Origin: Bacteroides stercorirosoris
GTDB taxonomy: Bacteria; Bacteroidota; Bacteroidia; Bacteroidales; Bacteroidaceae
Reading direction: 5' to 3'
Length of the DNA: 64,000 nt
Assembly (NCBI RefSeq): GCF_900142015.1
Contig: NZ_FQZN01000008.1
Span: forward strand, 62,001 to 126,000
Shown: piece by piece, positions 45,353 to 55,800 of the stretch
How positions within the stretch are numbered: position 1 is the first letter of the stretch
Layout of the letters: each line of letters starts with the position of its first letter
Position numbers and translations under genes: made by a program
The notes under the pieces: model-generated
What the model was told of the DNA's origin: nothing
What the model saw: only the letters and a program-made list of their open reading frames with translations
Database searches by the model: none

Positions 45353-45410
45353 CTAATATTGTCTCAACAGATGACTTTTCAACAATATTAGTATCGATTC
45401 AACAATATTG
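45353..45410. promoter_or_regulatory. Candidate HTCS operator cluster of the heparin PUL
   Basis: CTAATATTGT (45353-45362) and ACAATATTAG (45382-45391) are exact reverse complements. TTCAACAATATT occurs twice as a direct repeat with 20-bp phasing (45378-45389 and 45398-45409). The cluster lies between the divergent sulfatase/PL13 operon and the gene at 45512. The same AACAATATT core recurs upstream of the SusC gene. Confidence 0.5.
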
Positions 45411-45478
45411 CGACTACCTATAAACGTCTGTATACGAAATATTAAAGATAAAAGCGAGAGTAATTAGTCATAAAGCCG

Positions 45479-45486
45479 TATTTTTG
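45479..45486 (+). promoter_or_regulatory. -7 promoter element for the gene at 45512
   Basis: TATTTTTG matches TAnnTTTG, 68 bp after the operator-like cluster and 25 bp before the ATG. No -33 TTTG is present, as expected for an activator-dependent promoter. Confidence 0.5.
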
Positions 45487-45511
45487 AACTTTAAATCTAA
45501 TTACGAAAAAA

Positions 45512-47410
45512 ATGAGAAGCATGTTTTTTATGGTGATGTTGTTTTATACATCGCTTTTATCGGGACAAGTACGGAATATGAATGAAAATCCATTTGACGA
45601 TTCGTTGCGTAATGAAGCAAACAATCTATTGACGGAATGGATGGACACCTTTTTAACCTATCAATGTAACAACCCGAATCCTGCACTCAATGGTGGTGTT
45701 CTGTGCCCTGCATGTGCCCGTATGCATGGACGTATAGGTGATGCCGTACTTCCTTTAATGTATCTGGCAGAAAAAACCGGAAATAATAAATACTTGCATG
45801 GCGCCAAGCGCCTGATGGCCTGGATGGAGAATGTACACCGTCCGGACGGTTCCTGGATGAACGATGTGCACGTCTCTGACTGGAACGGAACGACGGTCTT
45901 CGCTTCCATTGCCCTCTACGAAGCTCTGCACTATCATGGTCATTTACTGGACGACTCGACCCGCAATCACTGGAAACAACAATTACTGCAAGCCGGTGAG
46001 TTCATAATGGACAATCCGTTTATTTATAGCCGTAAACGCGAAGGTATGCGAAATATGAACGTAAATTATTCGGCTTCGGCAACCTACGCCTTGTATGCCA
46101 TCGGCGAATTGTGCAACCGTCCTGACTTTAAGAAAGAAGCCGGAGAGATAGCGACCGGACTGAAAAGTTACTTTACGGAAAATGAGTACTTTCTATATGG
46201 AGAAGGGCCGAATATCAACTCCGCAACCAGGAATGGCTGCTTCCCGATAGATTTGCTCTATAATGTGGAAGAATCTTTGCCTAACATAACATATTACGCA
46301 ATGATGGCCGACGATAAGGAATTGCTGTCACTTGCAGAGCGTTCCATGAACACCCATTTGGAATTTATGCTGCCCGATGGTGCCTGGGACAATAGCTGGG
46401 GGACACGGAGCTTTAAATGGACTTATTGGGGAGGGCGTACCAGCGACGGTTTTATGGGAGGCTACTACACATTGGCTGCCCGTCATCCGGAATATCTGGA
46501 AGCCATTCAGCGTAATATCCGACTATTGGAAAAAGCTACTCACGACGGGCTTCTTTACGGTGGCATGCATTACCGTGCTTCCGGCATTCCTCCTTGCATC
46601 CATCATACCTTCGGGCACGCCAAAGCATTAGCATCCTTTCTCGAATTACCTCCCGTGAAAATAGCCGCTTCCGGAAAACTGCCGCGAGATGTCACTTACG
46701 GCACGAAATACTTTAAAGATATCCATACATGGCTTCTTTCCTATGGTTCCTGGCGTTCCACGCTCACCGGATATGATGCAGAGTATAAGGTAAAAGGGAC
46801 ACATCCTATGGGAGGTGCCCTCTCCATGTTATGGCATACACAGGCAGGACCTGTTTTTGCAGCAACCATGAATCAATATAAGCTGATTGAAGCTCCCAAT
46901 ATGCAGAGTAATACCCGTAAATATCTGACAGGCGGTACTCCCCGAATCGAATTAATGCAGGATGGAGTGGCATATAGCAATCTGGATGATCTGAATACAG
47001 ACATTGACTGCCATGCGGAAAAAGGTTCTTGCACGTTTACCGTGCATACTCATCTGGTTGATATCAACCAGCAAGCTCCGCCACAGGGAGAAGTAGCTAT
47101 GACAATGAATTATACATATTCAGAACAAGGAATCAGCATACATGTGGAGCATTGCGACGAACCGGTCAGATTTATATTGCCCGTCATTGCATCACCGGAG
47201 GAAAAGGTTGAATTTTTTTCCCATGAAGTACGTATAAGAAAAAATAAAGGAGTAGTATGTATCACTTGTGAAGCAGGAGATATGGAAATTGCTCCTGCGG
47301 ACGATGATAAAAGAATTTTCAATCCGGTTCCGGGCTTCTCTTTTATACCTCTACAGGTGCTGCCTGATAATGTGGATAAGAAAATTCATATTAATATCTG
47401 TTTTCGCTAA
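45512..47410 (+). CDS. Secreted (alpha/alpha)6-barrel-type protein of the heparin PUL, activity unknown
   Basis: A 632-residue exported protein (signal MRSMFFMVMLFYTSLLSGQ). The first 390 residues are helical-hairpin repeats typical of an (alpha/alpha)6 toroid: GGVLCPACARMHGRIGDAVLPLMYL (about 62-86), HGAKRLMAWMENVHRPDGSWMND, YSASATYALYAIGEL, GYYTLAARHPEYLEAI and CIHHTFGHAKALASFLEL. The remainder is beta-rich, giving the two-domain form shared by heparinase II/III-like lyases and several uronidase families (e.g. GH154-like). It has no clear match to PL12, PL15 or PL21 signatures. The Cys-Pro-Ala-Cys motif and nearby His-Gly-Arg are unusual. Position between the sulfatase/PL13 arm and the HTCS, with a shared operator motif, implies a role in heparin/heparan breakdown. 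Confidence 0.8.
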   Translation: MRSMFFMVMLFYTSLLSGQVRNMNENPFDDSLRNEANNLLTEWMDTFLTYQCNNPNPALNGGVLCPACARMHGRIGDAVLPLMYLAEKTGNNKYLHGAKRLMAWMENVHRPDGSWMNDVHVSDWNGTTVFASIALYEALHYHGHLLDDSTRNHWKQQLLQAGEFIMDNPFIYSRKREGMRNMNVNYSASATYALYAIGELCNRPDFKKEAGEIATGLKSYFTENEYFLYGEGPNINSATRNGCFPIDLLYNVEESLPNITYYAMMADDKELLSLAERSMNTHLEFMLPDGAWDNSWGTRSFKWTYWGGRTSDGFMGGYYTLAARHPEYLEAIQRNIRLLEKATHDGLLYGGMHYRASGIPPCIHHTFGHAKALASFLELPPVKIAASGKLPRDVTYGTKYFKDIHTWLLSYGSWRSTLTGYDAEYKVKGTHPMGGALSMLWHTQAGPVFAATMNQYKLIEAPNMQSNTRKYLTGGTPRIELMQDGVAYSNLDDLNTDIDCHAEKGSCTFTVHTHLVDINQQAPPQGEVAMTMNYTYSEQGISIHVEHCDEPVRFILPVIASPEEKVEFFSHEVRIRKNKGVVCITCEAGDMEIAPADDDKRIFNPVPGFSFIPLQVLPDNVDKKIHINICFR

Positions 47411-47441
47411 TATATTTTGTTTATTTGCTCTGTAATAGACT

Positions 47442-50400
47442 ATGATTATGACTATGAAAATACAACAATTCTTGTTAGTGCTTATAGGAAGCTTATTCCC
47501 CTATGTAGTGAATGCTAACATAACCGAGAACATTTATTTCACCCATATCGGATTAGTGGAAGGATTATCACATAGCACGATTTTTGCAATTAATCAGGAT
47601 AAAGGTGGGAATTTATGGTTTGCGACGTATGATGGGGTAAATAAGTATGATGGTTACAACTTTACAGTATATCGCCATCAATATACGAATCCCAACAGCA
47701 TTGCCAGTGACATATCCCGTTGCATTGCCGTTGATGATTCCGACAGGATATGGGTGGGAACCCGTGAGGGTTTATCTCTTTATAATCGCTATAAAGATGC
47801 TTTCTCCAATTACTATTATAAGAAAAAAGGAATGAATGTAGCCGTTACCAGCATAGCTCCCATAAAGGAAGACTGGTTGATGCTGGGTACTTCGGAAGGC
47901 GTTCTGCTTTTTGATGTAAAAAAAGAGCGTTTCCTGAACGATACTCTACCCACTGCCTTACATATGCTGAGGCCTACGGCTCTGGTACGCCAAGGAGACT
48001 TTATCTATATTGGTGCCGAGAACGGAGTTTATACTTATGCCTTGTCAAACGGTATTCTGGATAAATTGGTGGATATGCCTGCCTATGTACGAATACATGC
48101 CATCCTGTGCCAAATGTTCAATCAGATATGGATGGCAACTGAGGGGGATGGTTTGTATATGTATGATACTAAATCGAAAGTTCTGAAGAACTATCGCTAT
48201 GAAGATGGAAAGTCCGGGCTGAATTCAAACTATGTACGCTCTCTGGCATTGGATACTGAAAATCGTTTATGGGTAGGCACTTATAGCGGACTGAATATCT
48301 ATAAAGAAGGAACGGACAGTTTCGCTTCGCTTAAAAGTTCGGAAATACAGGAAGGCAGTTTATCCCAAAACTCAGTCCGGAGTATTTTCAAAGATTCGCA
48401 GGGTGGAATGTGGCTGGGTACCTATTGGGGCGGATTGAATTATTATCATCCCTTATGCAACCGCTTTCAATGTATCAAGCATATTCCCTTCTTAAATTCG
48501 CTCAGTGATAATGTTGTAAGTTGTATCGTAGAAGACAATGAACATAATTTATGGATTGGAACGAGTGACGGAGGCCTGAACTTCTATGATAACCAATCAC
48601 AGATGTATAAAAGCTATTTGTTTAACTCAGGCACGCTGGATGTCCCTTTTAAGGATATCAAAACTGTATATGTAGACGAACTGCACGATAAAGTATATGT
48701 AGGAGCCCATGCAGGAGGAATGATGGTGCTGGATAGAAAGTCCGGAAATGTAGAGTACTATAATCGCCAGAACAGCAATATACCAAGTAATAATATTTAC
48801 TCCATTATCTCTGACGAGAACGGAGGTCTTTGGGTCGTTTCACTGGAATATTTGCTGCATTTTGATATAGACAAGCGCCGTTTTAGAATAGTTGACAAGA
48901 ATAAAGACAGAGATGAAGTTCAGCAATACAACCGTCTGCTGTTTCGTGATTCAAAAAAGCGTTTATGGATAGGGGGAGAAATGGGCATTTCGGTATTTAA
49001 CCAGGTGGGTAACTCCTTGAGGAACAATACGGATTTTCAGATATCACCCATTTTGAAACAAGCGTTTGCCAATTGCTTTTATGAATCGACTTCCGGTTAT
49101 GTGTGGGTCGGTACACGCAACGGACTCTTCGCCTTAAAAGAAGGTGATGAAAAGCTATTGCAATATACGACGGCGAATGGACTGCCAAGTAATGTTATCT
49201 ATGGAATCCTGGAAGATGCCTATGGACGTCTATGGATAAGTACCAATCAAGGTCTGAGTTGCATGAACCCGGAAAACGGGAAATTCCGTAATTTTACAAT
49301 TATGGACGGTTTACAGGGCAATCAGTTTAATGCTGGTTCTTATTGCCGGAAAGAGAATGGTTATATGTTGTTTGGTGGTGTCAGCGGCATCACGGCATTC
49401 CGTCCGGAGACATTAATCGATAACCCTTATGCTCCTAAACCGGTCATAAATAAATTGTTTGTTTTTAATAAAGAGGTATTGCCGGATGACGAGACCGGTA
49501 TCCTGAAAGAAAGCATTGAATATGTAGACCGTATTACTTTGTCATCTTCCCAGAATTCTTTTGCCATCTCCTTTGTCGTATCCAATTATATTGCCGGAAA
49601 GCATAATACTTTCGCCTATAAATTAGAGGGATATAATGACGAGTGGTATAAACAGAATGACATCAGTCCGGTTTCATACTCCAACCTGCCGGCGGGTGAT
49701 TATACTTTCTACATAAAAGCAGCGAATAATGACGGTAAGTGGAATGAAGAACCTGCTACACTCCATATCCGTATATTACCAGTCTGGTATTGTACCTGGT
49801 GGGCACTTACTCTATTTGCATTGTCTTTCATTCTGTTAGTGGTGGGGGTCGTCCGTTTCTTCTGGCTGCGCAAGAGTATGCAGGCTGAAATCCTTATGGA
49901 AAGATTGGATAAAGAAAAACAGGAAGAAATCAGTCAGATGAAAATCCGCTTTTATGTCAACATCTCACATGAATTGCGCACTCCGCTCACACTTATCGTT
50001 GCACCTTTGCAGGAACTTATCAACCGTGTCAGCGGGCATTGGGAACAGGGGCAATTGCAATATATCCAGCGAAACACCAATCGCCTGCTCCACCTGGTTA
50101 ATCAGCTGATGGACTACAGGCGGGCAGAATTGGGGATTTTTGAACTTAGACCGACATACTCCAATGCTTATAAAAGAGTATTGAACTGTTTTATAGATTA
50201 TGAAAGCCTGGCGAAAAGGAAGGATATAGACTATAACTTCTATACGGAACTGCAAGATGAAAAGATGCTGTTTGATGAGAATTATCTGGATCTGATAGTC
50301 AATAATCTGCTTTCAAATGCCTTCAAATATACCGAAGTGGGCGAAAGTATAATGGTGAAACTATATAAAGAGGACAACAACCTTGTATTACAAGTAGCGG

Positions 50401-51491
50401 ATACCGGCATTGGCATTCCCGAAGAAAAGCAGGAAAAGATTTTTGAGCGTTTCTACCAGGTGGAAAACGGATGCGAAGGCAGTGGCATCGGTCTTTCTTT
50501 AGTCCAAAGATTGGTTGAGCTGCATCACGGACGGATTGTCTTGCAGAGTGAAGTAGGTAAAGGCTCCACATTCTTTATTTATCTCCCTCAGGATGAATCG
50601 GTTTATAAACCGGAAGAGCTACAAGGTGGTAAAGGGAATACAGAAGAACAACGTGTATATTCTACCAATGCACACGACATTTACATTGGCGATGAAGAAA
50701 AAGAAGACGGGGAAGAGATCATAGACGCAGAAAAAAGTAAGCGTGGAACGATTCTGATAGTAGAAGATAACCGAGAATTAAGACAATACATGGTCAATGG
50801 TTTGTCTCCCTTATTTTGTCTGCTGGAAGCTGAGAATGGACAAAAGGCATTAAATATATTAAAGGAACAGGATGTTGACCTGATTATCACGGATGTAATG
50901 ATGCCTGTTATGGATGGCGTTAAATTGTGCAAACTGGTAAAACAGAATTTACGTACTTGCCATATACCGGTCTATATGCTATCCGCTAAAGTGGACGTGA
51001 AATATCAGTTGGAAGGTTTGCATGTAGGTGCCGATGATTATATTGCCAAACCATTTTCCATAGAAGTGTTGAAGGCCAAAATACTGAATATGCTGCGTAC
51101 ACGCTACCGCATTTTTGAACACTATTCCAATATGACGGAAGTGGAACCCGAAAAGCTAACAAACAACACGATGGACGAGGAACTGCTGCGGAAAGCCATC
51201 GCCGTTGTTGAAAAGAATATGGATAATGTGGAATTCTCAACCGAACAGTTTGCACGTGAAATGAACATGAGCCGTTCCAACCTCCATCTGAAACTGAAAG
51301 CGATAACAGGAAAATCGGCTATTGATTTTATCCACAAGATACGCTTCAACCGGGCATGCCAATTGTTGAAGGAGGAAAAATATACTGTCGCTGAAATCAG
51401 CTTTATGGTGGGCTATAATACGCCTTCTTATTTTGCGGCGCGTTTTAAGAAATATGTCGGTTGCCTGCCGACCGAATATGGAAAAAAATGA
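47442..51491 (+). CDS. Hybrid two-component system sensor/regulator (HTCS) of the heparin PUL
   Basis: A 1349-residue one-protein phosphorelay. Domains in order: signal peptide (FLLVLIGSLFPYVVNA), Reg_prop beta-propeller repeats to about 690 (DKGGNLWFATYDGVNKYDG and others), Y_Y_Y domain (FAYKLEGYNDEWYKQ ... SNLPAGDYTFYIKAANNDG), transmembrane helix (WWALTLFALSFILLVVGVV, about 787-805), HisKA with canonical FYVNISHELRTPL, HATPase (NLLSNAFKYT, ADTGIGIPEE, GSGIGLSL), receiver with Asp in LIITDVMMPVMDG, and AraC HTH (MNMSRSNLHLKLKAITGKS ... VAEISFMVGYNTPSYFAARFKK). In B. thetaiotaomicron the equivalent sensor binds a heparin-derived oligosaccharide in its periplasmic part. It is followed by the epimerase gene with an ATGA overlap. 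Confidence 0.94.
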   Translation: MIMTMKIQQFLLVLIGSLFPYVVNANITENIYFTHIGLVEGLSHSTIFAINQDKGGNLWFATYDGVNKYDGYNFTVYRHQYTNPNSIASDISRCIAVDDSDRIWVGTREGLSLYNRYKDAFSNYYYKKKGMNVAVTSIAPIKEDWLMLGTSEGVLLFDVKKERFLNDTLPTALHMLRPTALVRQGDFIYIGAENGVYTYALSNGILDKLVDMPAYVRIHAILCQMFNQIWMATEGDGLYMYDTKSKVLKNYRYEDGKSGLNSNYVRSLALDTENRLWVGTYSGLNIYKEGTDSFASLKSSEIQEGSLSQNSVRSIFKDSQGGMWLGTYWGGLNYYHPLCNRFQCIKHIPFLNSLSDNVVSCIVEDNEHNLWIGTSDGGLNFYDNQSQMYKSYLFNSGTLDVPFKDIKTVYVDELHDKVYVGAHAGGMMVLDRKSGNVEYYNRQNSNIPSNNIYSIISDENGGLWVVSLEYLLHFDIDKRRFRIVDKNKDRDEVQQYNRLLFRDSKKRLWIGGEMGISVFNQVGNSLRNNTDFQISPILKQAFANCFYESTSGYVWVGTRNGLFALKEGDEKLLQYTTANGLPSNVIYGILEDAYGRLWISTNQGLSCMNPENGKFRNFTIMDGLQGNQFNAGSYCRKENGYMLFGGVSGITAFRPETLIDNPYAPKPVINKLFVFNKEVLPDDETGILKESIEYVDRITLSSSQNSFAISFVVSNYIAGKHNTFAYKLEGYNDEWYKQNDISPVSYSNLPAGDYTFYIKAANNDGKWNEEPATLHIRILPVWYCTWWALTLFALSFILLVVGVVRFFWLRKSMQAEILMERLDKEKQEEISQMKIRFYVNISHELRTPLTLIVAPLQELINRVSGHWEQGQLQYIQRNTNRLLHLVNQLMDYRRAELGIFELRPTYSNAYKRVLNCFIDYESLAKRKDIDYNFYTELQDEKMLFDENYLDLIVNNLLSNAFKYTEVGESIMVKLYKEDNNLVLQVADTGIGIPEEKQEKIFERFYQVENGCEGSGIGLSLVQRLVELHHGRIVLQSEVGKGSTFFIYLPQDESVYKPEELQGGKGNTEEQRVYSTNAHDIYIGDEEKEDGEEIIDAEKSKRGTILIVEDNRELRQYMVNGLSPLFCLLEAENGQKALNILKEQDVDLIITDVMMPVMDGVKLCKLVKQNLRTCHIPVYMLSAKVDVKYQLEGLHVGADDYIAKPFSIEVLKAKILNMLRTRYRIFEHYSNMTEVEPEKLTNNTMDEELLRKAIAVVEKNMDNVEFSTEQFAREMNMSRSNLHLKLKAITGKSAIDFIHKIRFNRACQLLKEEKYTVAEISFMVGYNTPSYFAARFKKYVGCLPTEYGKK

Positions 51492-52624
51492 TATTTATAT
51501 TTATGAAAATACGTATCACTGCATTTTGGATAGCAGTCCTATTCTTGTCTGCGTCATGCGGACAGACAGATTTATGTCAATTGTCAGTATCCAAGGAGGA
51601 TAGCATTCCGAATGGAGGCAAGACCATAGAACTTTTCAAATTGGTAAACGAAAACGGAATGTCTGTCAAAGTAACGAATTACGCCGCTTCTTTGACCGAT
51701 GTTTCCGTTCCTGACAAGCAGGGAAACTTTGAACATGTTGTATTAGGCTTTGACAGTCTGGAAAGTTATTTAGGAAAGCATCCTAAATTAGGTGCCACAG
51801 TCGGAAGATTCGCCAACAGGATCAGAAATGCCGAATTCAATCTGAATGGCCAGACATATCATTTGGAGAAAAACAATAAAGGTCATTCCATTCATGGGGG
51901 AACACAAGGATTCAATCGTCAGATATTCGATACAGATACATTCTATACAGTAAAAGATACGGCAATTGTAATATTTAAATATAGAAGCATTCATCAGGAA
52001 GGAGGTTTTCCTGGAAATCTGGATATTTCAGTAGCTTATAAACTGACTAACAATAATGAGATTATTTTAGAATATACAGCGGTGACAGACAAACCAACAG
52101 TGGTAAACTTTACGAATCACAGCTACTTCAATCTGACCGGATGCAAAGATCCCGTATTGAGCCATCTATATATGATTCGGGCAGATTCCATAACTCCGGT
52201 AGATTCCATAGGTATCCCTACCGGCGAATTGATATCCGTAGCCGGTACCGAATATGATTACACTTCTCCCCTGCCGGCAGAAATGCGGATAAGGAGAATG
52301 GGTAAAGGATATGATATCAATTATAAATTGAATAAGTCCTCCGATTCTCCGGAGCTGGCGGCAGTCGTAGTGGAACCTGTATCCGGCAGAGTTTTAAAAG
52401 CATACACCACCGAACCGGGTATGCAATTTTATATTCCAAATTCAAATATGGACTATCTTGCCGGACATGATGGCAAGAAGTATGGACGATATTATGGATT
52501 TTGTCTTGAGATGCAGCATTTTCCGGATTCTCCCAATAATCCCCAATTCCCTACAACAAGTTTGTTTCCGGGAGAAACTTACCGGCAAATCACTATCTAT
52601 AGATTTGAAACAATATCAGAATAA
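51488..52624 (+). CDS. Aldose 1-epimerase (mutarotase) lipoprotein
   Basis: Catalyses alpha/beta anomer exchange of free sugars. The start at 51488 overlaps the HTCS stop (ATGA), giving translational coupling; 51503 (MKIRITAF) is also possible, and either gives a lipoprotein signal (WIAVLFLSASCGQ). The 378-residue protein has the GalM blocks LGATVGRFANRI (with the binding Asn/Arg), HSIHGGTQGFNRQ (about 140), VNFTNHSYFNL (catalytic His, about 215) and CLEMQHFPDSPN with the catalytic Glu. A secreted, lipid-anchored mutarotase directly coupled to an HTCS is not part of the standard heparin PUL. It may act on reducing-end sugars in the periplasm so that the sensor or enzymes see one anomer. Confidence 0.9.
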   Translation: MIFIFMKIRITAFWIAVLFLSASCGQTDLCQLSVSKEDSIPNGGKTIELFKLVNENGMSVKVTNYAASLTDVSVPDKQGNFEHVVLGFDSLESYLGKHPKLGATVGRFANRIRNAEFNLNGQTYHLEKNNKGHSIHGGTQGFNRQIFDTDTFYTVKDTAIVIFKYRSIHQEGGFPGNLDISVAYKLTNNNEIILEYTAVTDKPTVVNFTNHSYFNLTGCKDPVLSHLYMIRADSITPVDSIGIPTGELISVAGTEYDYTSPLPAEMRIRRMGKGYDINYKLNKSSDSPELAAVVVEPVSGRVLKAYTTEPGMQFYIPNSNMDYLAGHDGKKYGRYYGFCLEMQHFPDSPNNPQFPTTSLFPGETYRQITIYRFETISE

Positions 52625-52700
52625 TATATCCAAAATACAGGAATCTAGTTTTTAAACAACACCCCGTCCCAGAGCACTCGTAAGACCGTTTTTACACAAA

Positions 52701-52724
52701 AACATTGTGTAGTGAACAATATTG
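52701..52724. promoter_or_regulatory. Candidate HTCS operator upstream of heparin SusC
   Basis: AACATTGT (52701-52708) and ACAATATT (52716-52723) form a dyad with one mismatch and a 7-bp spacer. The AACAATATTG core is the same as that at 45401-45410, and in both places it ends 66-68 bp before the -7 element. Confidence 0.5.
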
Positions 52725-52790
52725 ATATAGAATTGGGTAAAAGTGAAAGGAACAAAAACAATACTATTACTCTTTCTTTAGCATATGTCG

Positions 52791-52798
52791 TATGTTTG
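52791..52798 (+). promoter_or_regulatory. -7 promoter element of the heparin SusC operon
   Basis: TATGTTTG matches TAnnTTTG, 41 bp before the SusC start at 52840; no -33 TTTG is visible, fitting activator dependence. Confidence 0.55.
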
Positions 52799-52839
52799 CC
52801 CTCGGAAAATTCTAAAGTTAAACCTTAGATTTATTTATT

Positions 52840-55800
52840 ATGTATAAATTAAAAGAATTATTTTTAATGCTCATCCTCGCTTTCGTTAGTATGGCTGCAT
52901 ACGCGCAAAGTCTGACAGTAACCGGTAAGGTAATTGATAGCGAAGGATATGAAGTGATTGGAGGCAGTGTCACCATTAAAGGTGCTGCCGGTGTTGGAAC
53001 TGTTACCGACCTGAACGGTAAGTACACTCTAAAAGTAAATGATGCATCTAAAGATGTATTAGTTTTTTCTTATGTAGGTATGACTCCGCAAGAAGTGAAA
53101 GTCAACAACCAGAGTGTAATAAACGTGACTTTGCAAGCTGATGCCGTATTATTGGAAGACGTTGTAGTGATCGGTTATGCTGCAGTTCCCCGTAGAGACT
53201 TGACCGGGTCGGTAACTTCGGTTAGCAGCAAAGAACTTTCTAAAGTACCTGTAAGTGATGTTACACAGGCTTTGGCTGGACGTATGGCAGGTGTGATGGT
53301 GCAACAGAGTGAAGGTACTCCGGGTGCTTCCATTTCCGTACGGGTGCGTGGAGGTATTTCCATTACACAAAGTAACGAACCCCTTTACATTATCGACGGT
53401 TTTCCGAGTGAAGACGGTATGGCTACCCTCGATCCCGCTGAAATTGAGACTATCGACGTGTTGAAAGATGCCTCGGCCACTGCCATCTATGGTGCTCGTG
53501 GTGCCAATGGTGTAGTTGTAATTACAACAAAGAATGGTAGTAAATCAGGCGGCAAGGCCACGGTGACCTTCGACAGCTATGTAGGTGTCAAAAAGATTGC
53601 GAACAAACTGGATGTACTTAATGCCGGTGAATTTGCCAAATTGGATTACGAACGTACATTGTGGAGAGTAGGTACTGGAGACTCCGGTTCGGAAGGTATA
53701 GCCAAATGGGAAGAAAGATATGGTAAGTTCAGCGATCTTGCTTCCATATATAATGGTCGTAAAGGCATCGACTGGCAAGATGAAACTTTGGGCCGTAATG
53801 CCGTTACCCAGAACTATCGTGTAGGTGTATCTGGCAAGACGGACAAGATGAATTACAGCCTGGCTTATTCATACTACAACGAAGAGGGTGCTATGGTGTA
53901 CAGCGGTAGCAAAAAACATAACATCTCATTCAACATGAACCATGAGATAAACAAATGGTTGACAGTAAATTCACGTATCAGCTATGACCAGATGCGCGTG
54001 GAAGGTATGGGTACATCGGAAGGTGGCGACCGCTTCAACAAGATGCAACATATCTTGCAATATCGTCCTACAGTAGGTATTATGGGTACAGATGAAGATT
54101 TGTTACACGGCGAAGACCCTCTGTTGGCCGATGATAGTGGTAATGTTATGCAGAATCCGCTGATTTCGGCAGCAGAAGAACTGAACAACAGGGAATGGCG
54201 CACTTTCCAGGCCAATGCTGGTGCTACCATCAAATTACTGAAGGGACTTTCTTTCCGTAGTACGGTAGGTATGCGTTATCAGACTCGACGCAATGATGTA
54301 TTTTATGGTGATGAGTCTATTACAGGTAAGCGTTCCAGTATTCAAGGTTCAATTACTAACTTGGAGAACAGTAGTTTCCAGATATCTAATGTATTGACCT
54401 ATGCTTGGAAAAATAAAATTCATGACTTTACGGTCATTGCCGGTCATGAGTATGTAGACAAATGGTCACGCAACTTTTCTGCAAGTGCCAGTCAGTTCCC
54501 GAACGATGAAATTGGCTTGAGTGACCTCTCACTGGGTGTTCCAGGCGTTCCTACTTCCAATGAAAACTACGATGACAAACTGCTTTCTTTCTTTGGACGT
54601 ATCAACTACAACCTGATGGATAAATATCTTTTTACCGCTTCGCTCCGTACTGACGGCTCTTCCAAGTTCGGTAAAAACAACAAGTGGGGGTATTTCCCGG
54701 CTTTCTCGGCTGCATGGCGTTTAGGCGAAGAAGAATTTATCAAAGACCTGGAAATCTTCTCCGATTTAAAATTCCGCATCGGTTACGGTCTTGCAGGTAA
54801 CAACCGTATTGGCAGTTATCAAAGTCTTGCTCTCATGAGTTCCGTTACTGCTGCCAATGGCAACGGTGCACAGGCTGGTTACGCTTCCCGCCAGGTACCC
54901 AACCCTGATTTGAAATGGGAAGCAAACAAGACATTCAACGTAGGTCTGGACTTTGGTTTCTTGAACCAGCGCATCACGTTCTCTCCGGAATTCTATATTA
55001 ACCGCAGCAGCAACTTGTTGCTGAATGCCAAATTACCGAACTCTTCCGGTTACACCAGTATGGTTATCAACGCAGGCGAAACTCAGAATATAGGTGTGGA
55101 CCTGACTATCAATACAGCAAACATCGTATCCAAAGACTTTACCTGGAATACTTCGGTTACTTTCTCCCACAACAAAAACAAGGTAAAGAAGCTGACAGGT
55201 GAAGATGTACAGTTGTACCTGGCTAACTTCGGTTATAGTGGTGCGGGAGCATCCCATCAAATTGGGGTAAACCAACCGTTGGGACAATTCTACGGTTACG
55301 TAACTGACGGTCTGTATCAGGTGGAAGACTTCAATTACGATGCAACGACCAAAACTTATACATTGAAGGACGGTGTGCCTTATCATGGCGACAAGAAGAA
55401 TATCCAGCCGGGATATTGGAAATTCAAGAACGTGGACGGAAGCGAAGACAACCAAATTACTGAAAGCGATAAGACCATTATCGGTAATGCCCTTCCTGAT
55501 TTCTATGGTGGTATCAACAATACTTTCAATTGGAAGGATTTCGACTTGAGCATCTTCTTTACTTATAGCTATGGTGCCGAAGTACTGAATGCTACCAAGT
55601 TGACTAATACCAAGACTGCCCTTACCAATAAAAACGTTTTGTCGGTAGCCGATGAGGCTCATCGTTGGGTGACCATCAATGCCAGTGGCGAACTGATTAC
55701 AAACCCTGAAGAATTGGCAGCAGTAAACCGAGGCAAGACAGTGGCTCATTTTGGTGATAACGGTTCAAATAACACCTACATTCATTCCTGGGCTATCGAA

